Shown: positions 19,201-40,900, counted from the first letter of the stretch. The stretch: DNA of 64,000 nt from Antedon mediterranea (GCF_964355755.1 NC_092676.1:19078288-19142287); one strand, 5' to 3'. The notes: generated by a model from the letters alone, not told the origin. Made by a program: numbers and translations.

Positions 19201-21160
19201 ATGCTTTATGATCTATTATTTTGGTCAAAGGTCAAAGATACTGCAGTATTGAGTATGGTATTCTAATGACTGTATAAAAAAGTTCAATAAAATAACCTGA
19301 CCTTAACCTTAATTAGAATAGAATATGACGTATGATGAGACAAAATACAAAAAAGAGTCCACCTTGCCTAAAATACAATTTTGGAGCCTCTTCAATTCAA
19401 TTCAAAATTCTTTAATTTGATCATCCCACACGGGGCAATTCAAATAAAAAGGTCTGGATTAAAATGATCTTACAAAATATACAAAATATCACAATACACA
19501 GTACAGTACAATATAACAAGAGTTAAAGTTCAAGAATTTAAGAGTTGGATGGCAACTGGCAAAATGAATTTCTTTTCCGTATCGTATTTTTCTTGCCTTA
19601 TATTCAATTATAATACTAAAAATAAAGTAAATCAATTCGTTGAAATGTTAATATTACATAATACAGTAAAATAATAATATACTATAAAAATATATATAAA
19701 TAAAAACAGCTTCCATTTTCTATTTTTATCTTTTAATTTATGTATAATGTATAATTATTGACGATGTACATATTCATTTTATCATAATTGTAAGAATGAT
19801 TAATTATAAAAAAAAGCATAAGAAAAAGACAAAAACAGAAAATTTGGTTGCAAAGAAATGTTTGAAATATGATATTATTCTTTCTAAATTTACTGAAATG
19901 AAAATAAAGAGTGTATCTCACAAAAGACAAAAAAAAGTGTATAATCATAATAACAATAATTACAATAATTAAAAATAATAATAACTACTACAGTAGTAAT
20001 GACTATAATTTTTAGGTGTTTAAATTTTAAATGTAAATATGTATAATTATGTTTGTATGATGTTGTATGTTTAAGCGGATATTAGCCCTTGATGGCATTT
20101 CAGCAATAAAGAAATTGAATTGAATTGAATAAATAAATGAAAATAAATTAAATATTGATGACCAGGTGTGATGGGTTACGCATTTGCGTTTGGTTTTTGG
20201 CCAAACTCACATTTAAAGAAGTTCCTGTTCCCTTAAGCCAAAAATAGCCCTTGTGAATAGGGTGGGAAATATTTTAAACTCAACCAAATAAGGATAACTG
20301 ATTAATCGGCCGTTTATACAAATACTGTAGTACAGTCGGTCTAGGCAGGATACGGTACAGTATACTATATTATTAATTTCCACATGAGTCATGAATCAGA
20401 GACAGTCACTTGACAGTACATCATTTAAAAATAAACTAGATACAGTAGTTGATCTGTTTCTATTTGGTAACCTGTTAAATTTACAGAGAGGGAGATGGAC
20501 AATATGCTACACAAATCACTATAATTCACATTTTGTTATTACCATTGTGTTTGGTAAATTCAATTATTAATGCAATATCGAAGTATACTCCCACAACGGT
20601 TTTTTTTTCTGGGACCATTATTTTATACTCGTTATCATATAAAAAATGACGTTATTGTTAATTAAAAAAATTTTATAATAAATTAAGGGTTTGTCGGTCT
20701 TCACCGAATCAAACATGTTTACTTTATAACCTTATTAAAATAATTATTAGGTACAGAATAAACAGAAACTTTAAACCAATCTGAAAATAAACAGTATACA
20801 GAGTAAACCCTGTTGGGTGTGTTTATAATAATAGCAAAACGACACACCCACAAAATGGCCAATGGACAGCCAGATATCGAGGGCTCGTCCCCACCCAAGT
20901 CAGACGACAAAGAGAATGTTCACGGAATATTCAAACTTTAAGAATACTGTTACTAACTAGATAAATAAAATAAAGTACAAATACACACCAAGTTCCATAT
21001 CACATGCTAGTATACAAGCGGCTAAGGCACCAGCTGAAGCCCCACATGATTTTGTAATCAAATGGGGAGCATACTGACGAAAAGCACTGGCCACACCGAT
21101 GTGATACACGCCAAGAAAACCACAGCCAGCAAACGACACTTCCATCGATGATGAATTCAC
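10211..21160 (-). CDS. PNPLA2: Adipose triglyceride lipase (patatin-like phospholipase domain protein 2)
   Basis: Eight exons join in frame on the minus strand: 21160-20989, 18435-18203, 17624-17559, 17069-16799, 14186-13710, 13421-13286, 11316-11197 and 10619-10211. They give 627 residues; vertebrate ATGL is near 500. The patatin domain (about 8-180) has the oxyanion glycine loop [11 protein letters not shown], the nucleophile motif GASAG (Ser42) and the DGG motif (Asp161), spaced as in human ATGL (Ser47/Asp166). Family role: first step of triacylglycerol hydrolysis on lipid droplets. Residues about 407-452 ([20 protein letters not shown]) correspond to the hydrophobic lipid-droplet-binding region. 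Exon 5 (residues 248-406) is an insertion rich in Ser and acidic residues, with a His/Cys cluster at 382-393. A second Met at codon 6 is an alternative start. PNPLA3/5 are less likely given the C-terminal match. Confidence 0.92.
11859..11996. mobile_element. MITE family A, copy 3
   Basis: It runs from TAAAGCTCTGTCTACACTATC to GTGTAGACAGAGCTTAA, with the family core CCCATATATGGACA and TCACTACCATATTTGG. It lies in PNPLA2 intron 6. Confidence 0.85.
13085..13250. repeat. Pyrimidine-rich imperfect repeat
   Basis: A C/T-rich tract repeats variants of GTCCCCAACCA and CCACTCTC in PNPLA2 intron 6, ending about 36 bp downstream of the exon 6 donor (minus strand sense: purine-rich). No unit is well conserved. 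Confidence 0.4.
14932..15093. mobile_element. Hairpin MITE, ~75-bp arms
   Basis: The left arm ACAAATAATGAATGTTT ... GGTGAATGATGAAAGGTTAT ATCAA is matched by an almost exact reverse complement ending AAACATTCATTATTTGT, with only about a dozen bases of loop. It lies in PNPLA2 intron 4. It is non-coding, and no other copy was found in the window. Confidence 0.8.
16525..16749 (-). mobile_element. tRNA-derived SINE (minus orientation)
   Basis: On the minus strand a tRNA-like head carries TGGTTTGGTGGTTATG (box A region) and GGGTTCGAGTCCT (box B). It is followed by the body ACTCCACTCCCAAAGACTT and GATAGTGAATG. The body matches the plus-strand copy at 24443-24690, which shows it is a SINE and not a tRNA gene. 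It lies in PNPLA2 intron 4, ending about 50 bp from exon 4. Confidence 0.8.
17944..18096. mobile_element. MITE with CTTTCACACCTG ends
   Basis: The left end GTCTTTCACACCTG...GGCACAGTTCCGG pairs with the right end CCGAAACTGTGCCGGCACAG GTGTGAATTAAAGAC. The element is about 153 bp in PNPLA2 intron 2. The centre is GC-richer than its surroundings and non-coding. Confidence 0.7.
18775..18895 (+). mobile_element. Dispersed retroelement fragment with hammerhead-like core
   Basis: It begins CTGACGA (18779-18785), then a short GGT/ACC stem with loop, then GAAA (18800-18803). It is followed by TTCTGGCTTTTTTAAC and CTCCATTGAGATCCAGCCAC. The tail is shared with 31008-31175 and 58150-58275. The CUGANGA ... 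GAAA order is that of a hammerhead ribozyme core, known from Penelope-like elements and retrozymes. The assignment to that class is an inference. Confidence 0.45.
19390..20130. mobile_element. Possible retroposon pair with inverted TTGAATTGAATTGAA ends
   Basis: The left edge reads TTCAATTCAATTCAAAATTC and the right edge AATAAAGAAATTGAATTGAA. Such GAATT-repeat tails end some LINEs. The inverted arrangement suggests two insertions in opposite directions or one inverted-repeat element. The interior is very AT-rich and has no reverse-transcriptase-like ORF. Confidence 0.35.
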
Positions 21161-21938
21161 TTAAACTAGGCTGTTTATTTTAGTACGAAAACTCAAAATT
21201 CCTTTAGTATAATATTATTGATTATTTTTGTATAAAGATCGCTGAATAATTTGACATTCATATGTGCTATAGTAAAAAGCAATATAATATCAACCCGTCA
21301 CACTTCCATACTGTTTATATTCGTACGTCGTGTTTACATTTGGACAGGAAGCGTAGTAAATTCGGTATCAAACAAAAATCATGTGATTTCCGGGGGACAA
21401 CACTCCTAACAATTAGTTGACTATATTTTTCTACATTTTATCATCCTACTCAAAATTTAAGACACTTATACTAATAACTATAAATATTTGTAATATAATA
21501 TTTACATTGTTAACACTAATTAATATAATAAAGTTAGTTTTATTATAACTTCTTTGACAAGTCTTTGAGACTCTGTACAGCCGGGGTTATATAAAGGTCT
21601 CCTACGTGGGCCATAGGGGGCGACAAACTCACTCATTGATAAATTTACTCTTTGTTAAAAAAAAAAAAAGAAATGCCCTGGGATTCAATTAAGCTGGCCT
21701 ACACTTCCTAAATTTAATAAATACAATAAATAGAAAAATAACAAATGTTAAAAAGAGCAAGACACTCAAAACCCTTTATAGATAAATACTATAAATAAAT
21801 GAAAATTGAAATTTGATATAAATTCAAGTTAATTTTGTAAAAACAAATAAGGGGCCTATTTTAAGTTTCTGCATGTCCCAATGATTGATTTATTCTATTG
21901 TTGATTATAAATATATATATATATTTTCTGATTCTTAT

Positions 21939-21969
<31 letters not shown>

Positions 21970-22685
21970 TTTGGCGCATGATAAGGTATACATGATTGTC
22001 AACAAATTTTTTAATAAATATTAAAAAAAACGGAGTCTTGATTTAAAACTAACACGAAATAGAGGCCCCTCCCACCACCTTCCCACCAAAAAACATGAAA
22101 AAAAAAAGAAGATTAATAAAAAATAAAAAAAAAATAATTTGATAATTTCAATTGTTTTCAATTCGGGGGACAATAAGCAAATTATACAACTTTTGAATTG
22201 TACACTTACTTACTCTTACTGCTAAAGTAATAAGTAATAAAATATTTTCATTTATTAATAATTAATTAATAATATTAAAGTATTTATTACGTACCGTACG
22301 TGATATGAATTATTTAAATAATTACAATACTGTACTTTAATATTATATATATATTTAATTATTTGTTTTTCCCTATTTTGTATAATAATAATATTTTGAA
22401 ATAAATATGAAAATTAATTACATAACAAATAAAATCATGTCAACATTAATTTAAATCATGTGTGTACCGTAATAATAAAATTCCTAATACATATGATGGT
22501 TATACAATAAGAGGTTATACAATATTAGAGGTTATACAACACATTTTAATAAATTAAAGCCGGGCATATCCATTTTATTTATTGACGGATCTTGCGCTGC
22601 TAATCACTTTTTTTTAACGCATTTAAATTTCAATAGCGACCTCTCTAGACTGGACAGACTGGACGAAAAAAAATTGGAACTCAAA
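21161..22685. promoter_or_regulatory. Divergent promoter region PNPLA2 / RUVBL2
   Basis: The two start codons are about 1.5 kb apart and point away from each other. The PNPLA2 side holds an E-box/M-box-like ATCATGTGATTTCCGG at 21379-21394. The RUVBL2 side ends in AAAATGGCGGC. The middle is AT-rich with a (TA)n tract at about 21908-21966. Core promoter positions cannot be fixed from sequence alone. Confidence 0.5.
21908..21966. repeat. (TA)n microsatellite
   Basis: Two TA dinucleotide runs are separated by a short TTTTCTGATTCTTAT interruption, in the region between PNPLA2 and RUVBL2. Confidence 0.9.
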
Positions 22686-31587
<8,902 letters not shown>

Positions 31588-34469
31588 TTGCTAAGTAAAT
31601 TCATCTATTGAGAACATTCCAAGAAGAGGTAAGATGGTCTGCCTAGCCTCTGATTGCCCAGGTTGCCTATTTATGCTTACCTAGACTCTGTCTGTCCAGC
31701 CAACCCACCAACAAGATGTTATTTTACATGATGTAACTATAATACCATATTCCACTTGATATACTACTAGATGTAAACATATCAATAAAAATAAATTAAT
31801 ATTTAGTGTTACAGTTATATTAAAGCATTATACTGTATATTTTTATCCTTTTTTTTGTTGTTGAACTGCTGTCAGTGTTCCAAATCTAAAAATCTCTTTT
31901 TATACTACCTGTAAATGTCTAGTGTTACATTAGTTTAATAACATATTTGTGTACGTGTATTCTAGGTAAAAGCCACTAGACCTACGTTTTTTAACCTCAT
32001 TTAAGGTCACACTACATTTTCGTTTTAAATGGTTAATGTGAAAAATAAGTTGATTCTAATCATTTAAGTGGCCCACTATATACTAGATTGCATCGCATTT
32101 TCATATTGTGATGCAATGCACCCAATTTTCGATCGATCGTGAAAGGGTAAACGAATAAAAATTTTCACCGAAAATACCAGGTCTTTCTGTATTAAAAGAT
32201 TCTGCCCAAAAAGGAAAGACAATTAATTCAGCAATGAGACAACGCCGGTCTATGCCTATAGCTAGCATACTGTACGACGATGAGCTCTTTACTAGCTAGG
32301 GCTACACGACACAATCTACTTAGATAGTGTATTGTTTCTCTCTTTTATCATAATTTACCATATAATGTACATTGAAGACAAGGAATGACCTGGTTTAATG
32401 TTTTAGAGTTTAAATATTATTTTTACAAATTGCAGGTCTAGTGTCTTTAGCTATAGTACAATTAATATTGATATTTAATTTTTTGTACACTTATGAGTGG
32501 CATGATCCTGACATTTCAATTTAAAAGAATAAATAGTTCAACAATTTCATTTAATCAGAGATACAAAACTGGGTGGCAGTACGTTTGTCTGTTCAGTAAT
32601 TTGAAGTGTACAATTGAAATAAATGTGATTTTTTGTATCAATTTGAATTTGTTGTTGGTTTCAAACCTTCAAACCACAGACATTGTTATAAATCTGTATG
32701 AATAGAACTCTGCCAAATTAAACTAACTTTTTGCATTTCCAAATTATTGGTTGGATATATAGTTGGTATCAATAAGATATTTGGCTTAACGATTATCCAC
32801 ATTTTGTTGTTTGGTATAAACACAATAGACGGGTATACCTCAGTAAGCACAGTAGAATCACTCCTTTGTGATAACCTTATTTAAGGGACTCCCATGTTTA
32901 AACGTCTTACACCTGCTTTGGTCAGACTCCAGCAAATAAAATCGCATCTCAATGTTTCATTTTTACGACACTCTTACACGTTTATGCATCAATCTTTTTA
33001 CTTGATATGCTTGTAGCACCTGACGCACAATCTGACGCGAACCTGAAGCTGACCGGAGCTGGAGCGAAAGACACATAAAGCAACACTTTCCTGTGCAAAA
33101 ATGTAGGGCAATATGGTTTACACTACAGACAATCCCTATTCAGGAAACACATTTTGCTTTACGATTCTTTAATAAAAACTAACCAGAACAATTTATTAAT
33201 CCAAGTACTGTACAAACGACTGAAATGTATGCTGGACCGAACTACAAAAAGTTGTTTGCGCGGAAAACTTGGTCACAATTACAAAACAAAGCAACTTCCG
33301 CTCTATAAAATTTCTCAGCAGACTGAACGCATCCTCACCAAAAAAGGTGGCCAATGCGAGAGTAGACAACAATATCACTCAGACAAACTAATATGTACAG
33401 CGTACTACTATATTTGTTTAATGTTACAAATGTATTCAATGGTTACTTCAAACTTAATGTTTAACACTACTTATTGCTAAATTTGTAATATAAATAGGTA
33501 TTTAAATGTTTCACAATAATGCACACTTTGTAACAGCAATGCTTAAAACTTGAGATGTTTAATAATTAAAGGAATGCTTTATAAGATAAAAATAGCTACT
33601 AAATTTAATTTCAGTTTCCATATGAAACCAATCTTTGGATAAGATAGATATTTCAAGCACAACTGTACTATACAAAAAGGGTGAATATTGAGCGTAGTCC
33701 TATGCAATTATTTATTCAACTTAGTTATTCTATTTATTTTTTGAATTAAATCTGTAATTTACCCGTAACATAAAGTATGTTGGAACTAATGTAAATCTAT
33801 AAATCTAATTTCTATCTGTATGTAAATTTATAATCAAAATATGCATATAGAGGTGGAAGAAAACATACCTTCTATCAGCTTTTCAGGGGAAAAAACAATT
33901 AACCTGCTCTACTCATCTTTTACTGTTGTTGCTGATATATCCAGTGTTAGAAATCTGTATAATACCATTATATGATTAAGTATAGTCCCAGATAGACTTG
34001 TCCCAAGTCTGTAGTTATTGTCTTTTTATGTTAGTCGGCTTTTCGATTTTTGTCTGAAAATGTGAGCTCAAGTATTATATGCATTAAGCGCCATATGTGC
34101 CAACATATTTATCTTTTACTAATTTCGGTCTAGAACGTAGACCAAGTCTCAGGGATTAAGAAACTCTTGTGTTCCAATTTAGCCTAAATTGGGGGTGAGG
34201 AGTTTATAAACTGTAGCACCTTATTCCATATATTGTAAACCTACTGCAATGAATGTCTCCAATATGTAGAAATCAATCATCAAAAACAAATCTTACTCTA
34301 GCTAATCTATACAAAATTATAAAAATACACGTCATTTGTCAAATTATAAAATTCAGAAGCTTCAAATTTAAAAAAAATACTATAACCTAAAGTTTCGAAT
34401 TAAGCTAAATGGAAACGTTTTTGAGCGTAAATTAACAGGCATGATTCTGGCAATATTTACAAATTGTCT
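31588..34469. other. Intergenic region between RUVBL2 and the SDR gene (convergent)
   Basis: No coding exon is recognised. It contains the RUVBL2 3' UTR (an AATAAA occurs near 31785) and the SDR 3' UTR. A 108-codon frame at 33154-33480 shows no recognisable family. A dispersed repeat lies at about 33865-33998. Confidence 0.5.
33865..33998. repeat. Dispersed repeat, copy 1
   Basis: It contains CCTGCTCTACTCATCTTTTA, ATCCAGTGTTA and AAGTATAGTCCCAGATAGAC. The same series occurs in the same order at about 36190-36330. Class unknown. Confidence 0.65.
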
Positions 34470-37400
34470 TTATTCTTGCTTTAAATTAGCGTTTTTTGTA
34501 TTTTCTTGTGCTTTTTTGTTTCCGTTTACAACCGCGTCTACCATGTCTGATTTTGTGATCAACGTCCCTGAAAAACTAGCCATAAAATCAAGAATCGGAC
34601 TCGGTAGATGGTTAAACAGCCATGCGTAAACAGGTGCTAAGAAGCCGCAGGCATACCGCGTCTTCGGACGTCTGGCTAGAAGAGCATGGATTATAGTTTC
34701 CGACACTGGTGAAATATCGGTTTCCAGTCGGGAATCGTTTTCTGTGTAGAAACGACTAGACATGTTTTTGAAGTAATGGTCGCCGTAGATGGGACGTAAG
34801 TTAACTGGAAGTTGCTCTTGTAGTTCTTTAAGTGTTTTTTGCATCAAACCTGAAGTTGTGGCAGCTGAAAAAAAAAAAATACAGGAATAAACCATGGAGA
34901 AATTAGAATAAAATAAAATGTGTTCAGGTAGACAACTTAACTTCCTCAAAAAAGTTTTCTGCAGTTTTCCTTAGTTTATCAACTGGCCTACACAAACTTT
35001 GTACAATTTTTTCTTGCTTGAGTTTTCAATTAAATAACTGTCTGTTATTGATATTTCTTACCAGTTTTGAAACCACCTGGTTCTACTGCCGACACCTTTA
35101 TTCCCCATTTTGTCATTTCATTGCGTAGAACGTCTGTGAACATGTCCGCTGCGGCCTTTGAGGAGCAATAGGCCGAAAGACTTGGCATAAATAACAAAGC
35201 TGTATAAATAAATAGATTCATGTTGTTAATTTGTCTGACATGACAATATAACCATTCCATACTGCATAGACAATTTAGTAGAGAATTCTGCGGTGCTGAC
35301 TTCACGACGGTAGGTGACGCTGCGTGGACGGCATTGTTGTTGCTAGCTAACCAAAAAATGCGTTCAACCTGCTTGAGTGACTCAAAGGTCACCAATAATT
35401 TGGAATTGGCTTAGTCATTTTAAAACTTAATAATTTTCAATAAAAACAAACTAAAATTTCAAAAGATCACTAAATATTTGTTTTTAATCTATTTCTTCAA
35501 CTACAGTTTAGTTGAAGTTAAAAAAAATAAGTTAAAAAAAATCAATCTAAGATACATAATTTGATACAAATACAGATCTATATAGTTTATCAACATAGTA
35601 GCGTTGAACACATTTTTGGGTTGGCTAGCAACCATGCAGCGCCATCTATCGTTGTGACGTCACACTGCAGAACTCTATGTTGGTAAAATATTTAACCAGA
35701 GTGTTGAAACCTCTAATGCTGTGTCCCTGGCTCGAAATATTTTATTTACATTTTTTGTTTTCTGATAAAAAATATATATTTTAAAAATCCAAATGGTATT
35801 TTGAATCACTTTTTTTTCAACTCTACTCCAAAAGGTAGATAGTAACTTACCACATAAACTTGTGACGTTTACAATTCTACCTTTTGATTTTCGAAGAAGC
35901 GGAAGAAAGGCCTTCACCATCCGTACTTGCCCTAGAAAATTTACATTCCATAATTTTTGGAATACTTCTAATGAGCAGATCTCAGTCTCTGCCATTATGC
36001 ACTGTCCAGCATTGTTTACAAGACCCCAGAGTTCTAAAAGATAACAAAGATTTCATATTTATGATTATTATTACAATATAGTGCTTTATGATAGAAACAA
36101 ATAAGTTTAAGATTACGAAGTAAAGTTTACATTACTACTTAATGTTTGAACTTTACAAAATGACCTATGCCCCTTTTAAGGTTGACAATACATTCTATCA
36201 GCTCATACTCCATGATCAGCTGAAATTAGCCTGCTCTACCCATCTTTTATCATTGTTGTTGACATTATCCAGTGTTATTTAAGAAATCTGCATATATACC
36301 ATATATGATCAAGTATAGTCCCAGATAGACTACGAAGTAAAGTTTACATTACTACTTAATGTTAATTAATGTTAATTACTTAATGTTAATGACGTATGCC
36401 CCTTTTAAGATTAACAAAGTGATTGTTATATGAGATTGAGTTCTTACAAACTAAAATTCTGGTCTTATATTAATGTTGAGGCTCCCACTTCCAACCTAAA
36501 TTGCTGATCCCCATAACAAGGTTGGCTTCTCATCAACTAAATTTGTAGTCCCATCAATTAATATAGTCTTAGTACATAAAGCCTCTGATTTGAATACTTG
36601 ATGTCTAGGAACTTGTTTTACTAATACAAATTTTGACTTTTTATTTAGTAGAATAGTTTTTATAACAAAAATTTTTTAATTTTCCATAGTCACCTTTTTT
36701 AGAGAGTTGATGTTTAACAATGTCCAAAGCCTTTTTCACTTGGTCATCACTGGTGACGTCCAATTGCAGAGTGACCAGTCGATTCGAACAATTGGCTACA
36801 AGAGCTTGTTCACCATCGCCACCTTTCTTTAGACACCCAGCGAACACCCGGAAGCCGAGGGCATCCAGTTGTTTAGCCGTCTCATAGCCAAACCCACTAT
36901 CACATCCTAAGTAACAAAATTGTTAATAATTGTTACTGTATCAATCATCATGTCTGCACAAATGTATTCATTATTTTATAATTATGATTTATTATATGAT
37001 CATTTTCATTTCATTATAAAAAATGGCCTTAGGAATGTAATAATTGCCATATTCAAGTGAATTGGAAAACCTTATGATCTACAGAAAATATTAAAATGTT
37101 CAAAATGCTATGACTATGTTAAGCAATGAAATGATTATAATACAGTACTTTATTTTAATTAAATACTTAACTCAAATATGCCATACTGATAAATTATAAA
37201 ATACAGCTAAATAATTTTAGTTCTTTTATTAAAACTTAATAAATAAAAAGCTGGTATTACCTGTAATCAACACCGCTTTCTCTTCAACTGGAAGATATCC
37301 CTGAGGAAGATTATTAAAGATGTAATAGCAAGCAGTTGCAAAGACAATCAGGCCAAGTATGCCTCCCAAGATGAACTGGCTAAGAGGTTGGAGAACAGTA

Positions 37401-37567
37401 GGTAAGATGAGGAGCAAAATTGATGGGAAATTTAACTCTAGTTCATTACTTAGATAGCGAGATAAAGCCGCACCGCTAAACACTATCGTTATCGTCGAAT
37501 ACGATAATAGATATAAATGATACAAAGACATTATACTTAAAATATTAATAAGTTTTTCTACAAACAA
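34470..37567 (-). CDS. Membrane-anchored short-chain dehydrogenase, SDR9C type (BDH1/RDH-like)
   Basis: Five exons join in frame on the minus strand: 37567-37261, 36906-36694, 36033-35851, 35199-35062 and 34864-34470. They give 411 residues from the first Met, or 399 from codon 13. Residues about 45-85 hold hydrophobic segments (FPSILLLILPTVLQPL; ILGGILGLIVFATACYYIF), suggesting membrane anchoring ahead of the catalytic domain. The Rossmann motif is TGCDSGFG (102-109), the NNAG motif 180-183, the catalytic Ser232, and Tyr245-x3-Lys249 (YCSSK). The VEPGGFKT motif after strand 6 is typical of SDR9C. Family members oxidise or reduce retinoids, steroids or 3-hydroxybutyrate with NAD(H)/NADP(H). 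The closest look is to BDH1 (LWGLVNNAG, CDSGFG, VFAGCL), but the substrate cannot be read from sequence. It is transcribed away from the protease-inhibitor gene. Confidence 0.88.
36114..36363. repeat. Dispersed repeat copy 2 flanked by 33-bp direct repeats
   Basis: The block TACGAAGTAAAGTTTACATT ACTACTTAATGTT occurs at 36114-36146 and again at 36331-36363. It flanks a copy of the repeat also seen at 33865-33998. It lies in SDR intron 2. The direct repeats may be a local duplication linked to insertion. Confidence 0.65.
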
Positions 37568-37976
37568 AAATAGCTAGCCTAGCTAGGCCTACGAACACGA
37601 ACCAACTGAAGTCAATCGCGGTAAATAAACCAGCGATTATCTAGAAATACCATGGTTCACTAAGCACGAATACTTATTTTTAGAACAACGAACTTCCGGT
37701 ATTTACGTTCTACAATTCGTATGGCGCGCCAGGCCCGTCTTTCACAAAAATACTTTTTAAGTCGCGGGTAATATCGGTTATTTATTATAATTTATGTTAA
37801 TACGACAATAATTTGTAATAATGTGCTTGTCGAAATAACATCGTGATAATATTAGTAACTTTAAAAAGTATATTTAAAGTATTGACATTTGTTTATAGTA
37901 AGGTAGTTTCGGCGTGTAATCACATCTATTTGCCCTAGTTGGAGTTTTGTTTTCATCGTCATCCGTATATGGTACC
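37568..37976. promoter_or_regulatory. Bidirectional promoter region, SDR / inhibitor gene
   Basis: Only 409 bp separate the two divergent start codons. The stretch includes a GC-richer patch with GGCGCGCC near 37723 and an ETS-like ACTTCCGG near 37691. No TATA box can be assigned with confidence for either gene. Confidence 0.5.
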
Positions 37977-40900
37977 ATGGCTAGATTAAATGCATTATTA
38001 ATCATTTTGTCATTACTTGTAGTAAGTATTACTTTATTATTAATATATAGTGATATATTCAAAATTGTTCATTTTATAATCAGATTGATAGTTTAATGAT
38101 TATTTAATAAATATTTTTGGAAATAGCTAGGCCTAACTAAATGATATTAATTTCTAGGCCAAAGTAGTTGTTGATTTCAGAAGTTGTTTCGCCAGAATTA
38201 TTTGCCACTAAGTCGTTTCGCCCCTATCTATTGCTTATAAATACATAAACTCACTTATGTTAAACAGAATCATCCATGAACCGGCGTGAAGTTGGTTACT
38301 TATTCCTTATTCGATATTCAATTTTTTTTGTGAAGTTGGATCCTTATTCGACATTCACATTCACATGTATGGGGCGCAATATGTGTAATATTTTAATTAA
38401 ATGATTTTATACTTACGGCTTAGATTTACTAGGGCTATGATTTATAGGGCTATAACTTCGTTATAAACAGCATGGACCGGGATGACGATACATGGGTTGG
38501 GGCTAGTAGGGTCCAGTCGTTTCAGAAAATACCACTTGCCCCGGTCCATGCCGTCTAGCTGTCATTTTACGCCATTTTAAAACCTTACTACAATTTAACG
38601 TTTTTTAAAATAAAAAATGCAATATAACCGGATGATTTATAGTGCTATAATTACGTGATAAACGGCATGGACCGAGATGACGATACATGGATTGGGGCGA
38701 GTAGGATCTAGTCATTTCAGAAAAATACCACTTGCCCCTGTCCATGCCGTCTAGCTGCCATTTTACGCCATTTTAAACGTTACCACAATTTAAGTTTTTT
38801 TTAATAAAAAATGCAATATAACCGTATGATTTATAGGGCTATAATTACGTTATAAACGGCATGGACCGGGATGACGATACATAGGTTGGGGCTAGTAGGG
38901 TCCTGTCGTTTCAGAAAAATACCACTTGCCCCGGTCCATGCCGTCTAGCTGCCATTTTACGCCATTTTAAAACGTTACTACAATTTAAGTTTTTTTTAAA
39001 TAAAAAATGTAATATAACCGGATGATATAATAGGGCTATAATTACGTTATAAACGGCATGGACCGGGATGACGATACATGGGTTGGGGCGAGTAGGGTCC
39101 AGTCATTTCAGAAAAATACCACTTGCCCCGGTCCATGCCGTCTAGCTATAATTTTACGCCATTTTAAAACGTTACCACAATTTAACGTTTAAAAAAAAAA
39201 ATGCAATATAACCGAATGATTTATAGGGCTATAATTACGTTATAAACGGCATGGACCGGGATGACCATACATGGGTTGGGGCTAGTAGGGTCCAGTCGTT
39301 TAAAAAAAATACCACTTGCCCCGGTCCATGCCGTCTAGCTGTCATTTTACGCCATTTTAAAACGTTACTACAATTTAACGTTTTTTTAAATAAAAAATGC
39401 AATATAACAGGATGATATATAGGGCTATAATTACGTTATAAACGGCATGGACCGGGATGACGATACATGGGTTGGGGCGAGTAGGGTCTAGTCATTTCAG
39501 AAAAATACCACTTGCCCCGGTCCATGCCGTCTAGCTGTAATTTTACGCCATTTTAAAACGTTGCCGGTACTACAATTCAATTTTTTTAAATAAAAAAATG
39601 CAATATAACCGAATGATTTATAGGGCTATAATTACGTTATAAACGGCATGGACCGGGATGACGATACATGGGTTGGGGCGAGTAGGGTCCAGTCATTTCA
39701 GAAAAATACCACTTGCCACGGTCCATGCCGTCTAGCTGTAATTTTACGCCATTTTAAAACGTTGCCGGTACTACAATTTAATTTTTTAAAATAAAAAATG
39801 CAATATAACCGAATGATTTATAGGGCTATAATTACGTTATAAACGGCATGGACCGGGATGACGATACATGGGTTGGGGCGAGTAGGGTCCAGTTATTTCA
39901 GAAAAATACCACTTGCCCGGTCCATGCCGTCTAGCTATCATTTTACGCCATTTTAAAACGTTACCACAATTTAACGTTTAAAAAAAAAAAATGCAATATA
40001 ACCGAATGATTTATAGGGGGCTATAATTACGTTATAAACGGCATGGACCGGGATGACGATACATGGGTTGAGGCGAGTAGGGTCCAGTCATTTCAGAAAA
40101 ATACCACTTGCCCCGGTCCAGGCCGTCTAGCTGTCATTTTACGCCATTTTAAAACGTTACTACAATTTAACGTTTTTTTAAATAAAAAATGCAATATAAC
40201 AGGATGATATATAGGGCTATAACTACGTTATAAACGGCATGGACCGGGATGACGATACATGGGTTGGGGCGAGTAGGGTCCAGTAATTTCAGAAAAATAC
40301 CACTTGCCCCGGTCCATGCCGTCTGGCTGTAATTTTACGCCATTTTAAAACGTTGCCGGTACTACAATTTAATTTTTTTAAATAAAAAATGCAATATAAC
40401 CGAATGATTTATAGGGCTATAATTACGTTATAAACGGCATGGACCGGGATGACGATACATGGGTTGGGGCTAGTAGGGTCCAGTAGTTTCAGAAAAATAC
40501 CACTTGCCCCGGTCCAGGCCGTCTAGCTGTCATTTTAGGCCATTTTAAAACGTTACTACAATTTAACGTTTTTTTTTTTATAAAAAATGCAATATAACCG
40601 AATGATTTATAGGGCTATAATTACGTTATAAACGGCATGGACCGGGATGACGATAAATGGGTTGGGGCAAGTAGGGTGCAGTCAATTCAGAAAATTACCA
40701 CTTGCCCCGGTCCATGCCGTCTAGCTATCATTTTACGCCATTTAAAACGTTACTACAATTTAACGTTTTTTTAAATAAAAAATGCAATATAACAGGATGA
40801 TATATAGGGCTATAATTACGTTATAAACGGCATGGACCGGGATGACGATACATGGGTTGGGGCGAGTAGGGTCCAGTCATTTCAGAAGATTTTCTCTTGC

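Noticed and set aside
33154-33480. 108-codon frame between RUVBL2 and the SDR gene
   Set aside because: No family resemblance, no splice partners recognised, and composition like the surrounding intergenic DNA.
35200-35395. Longer SDR exon 4 beginning at 35395
   Set aside because: The open frame upstream of 35199 lacks SDR similarity, and an acceptor (TTATACAG) at 35200 gives the correct phase and the expected sequence.
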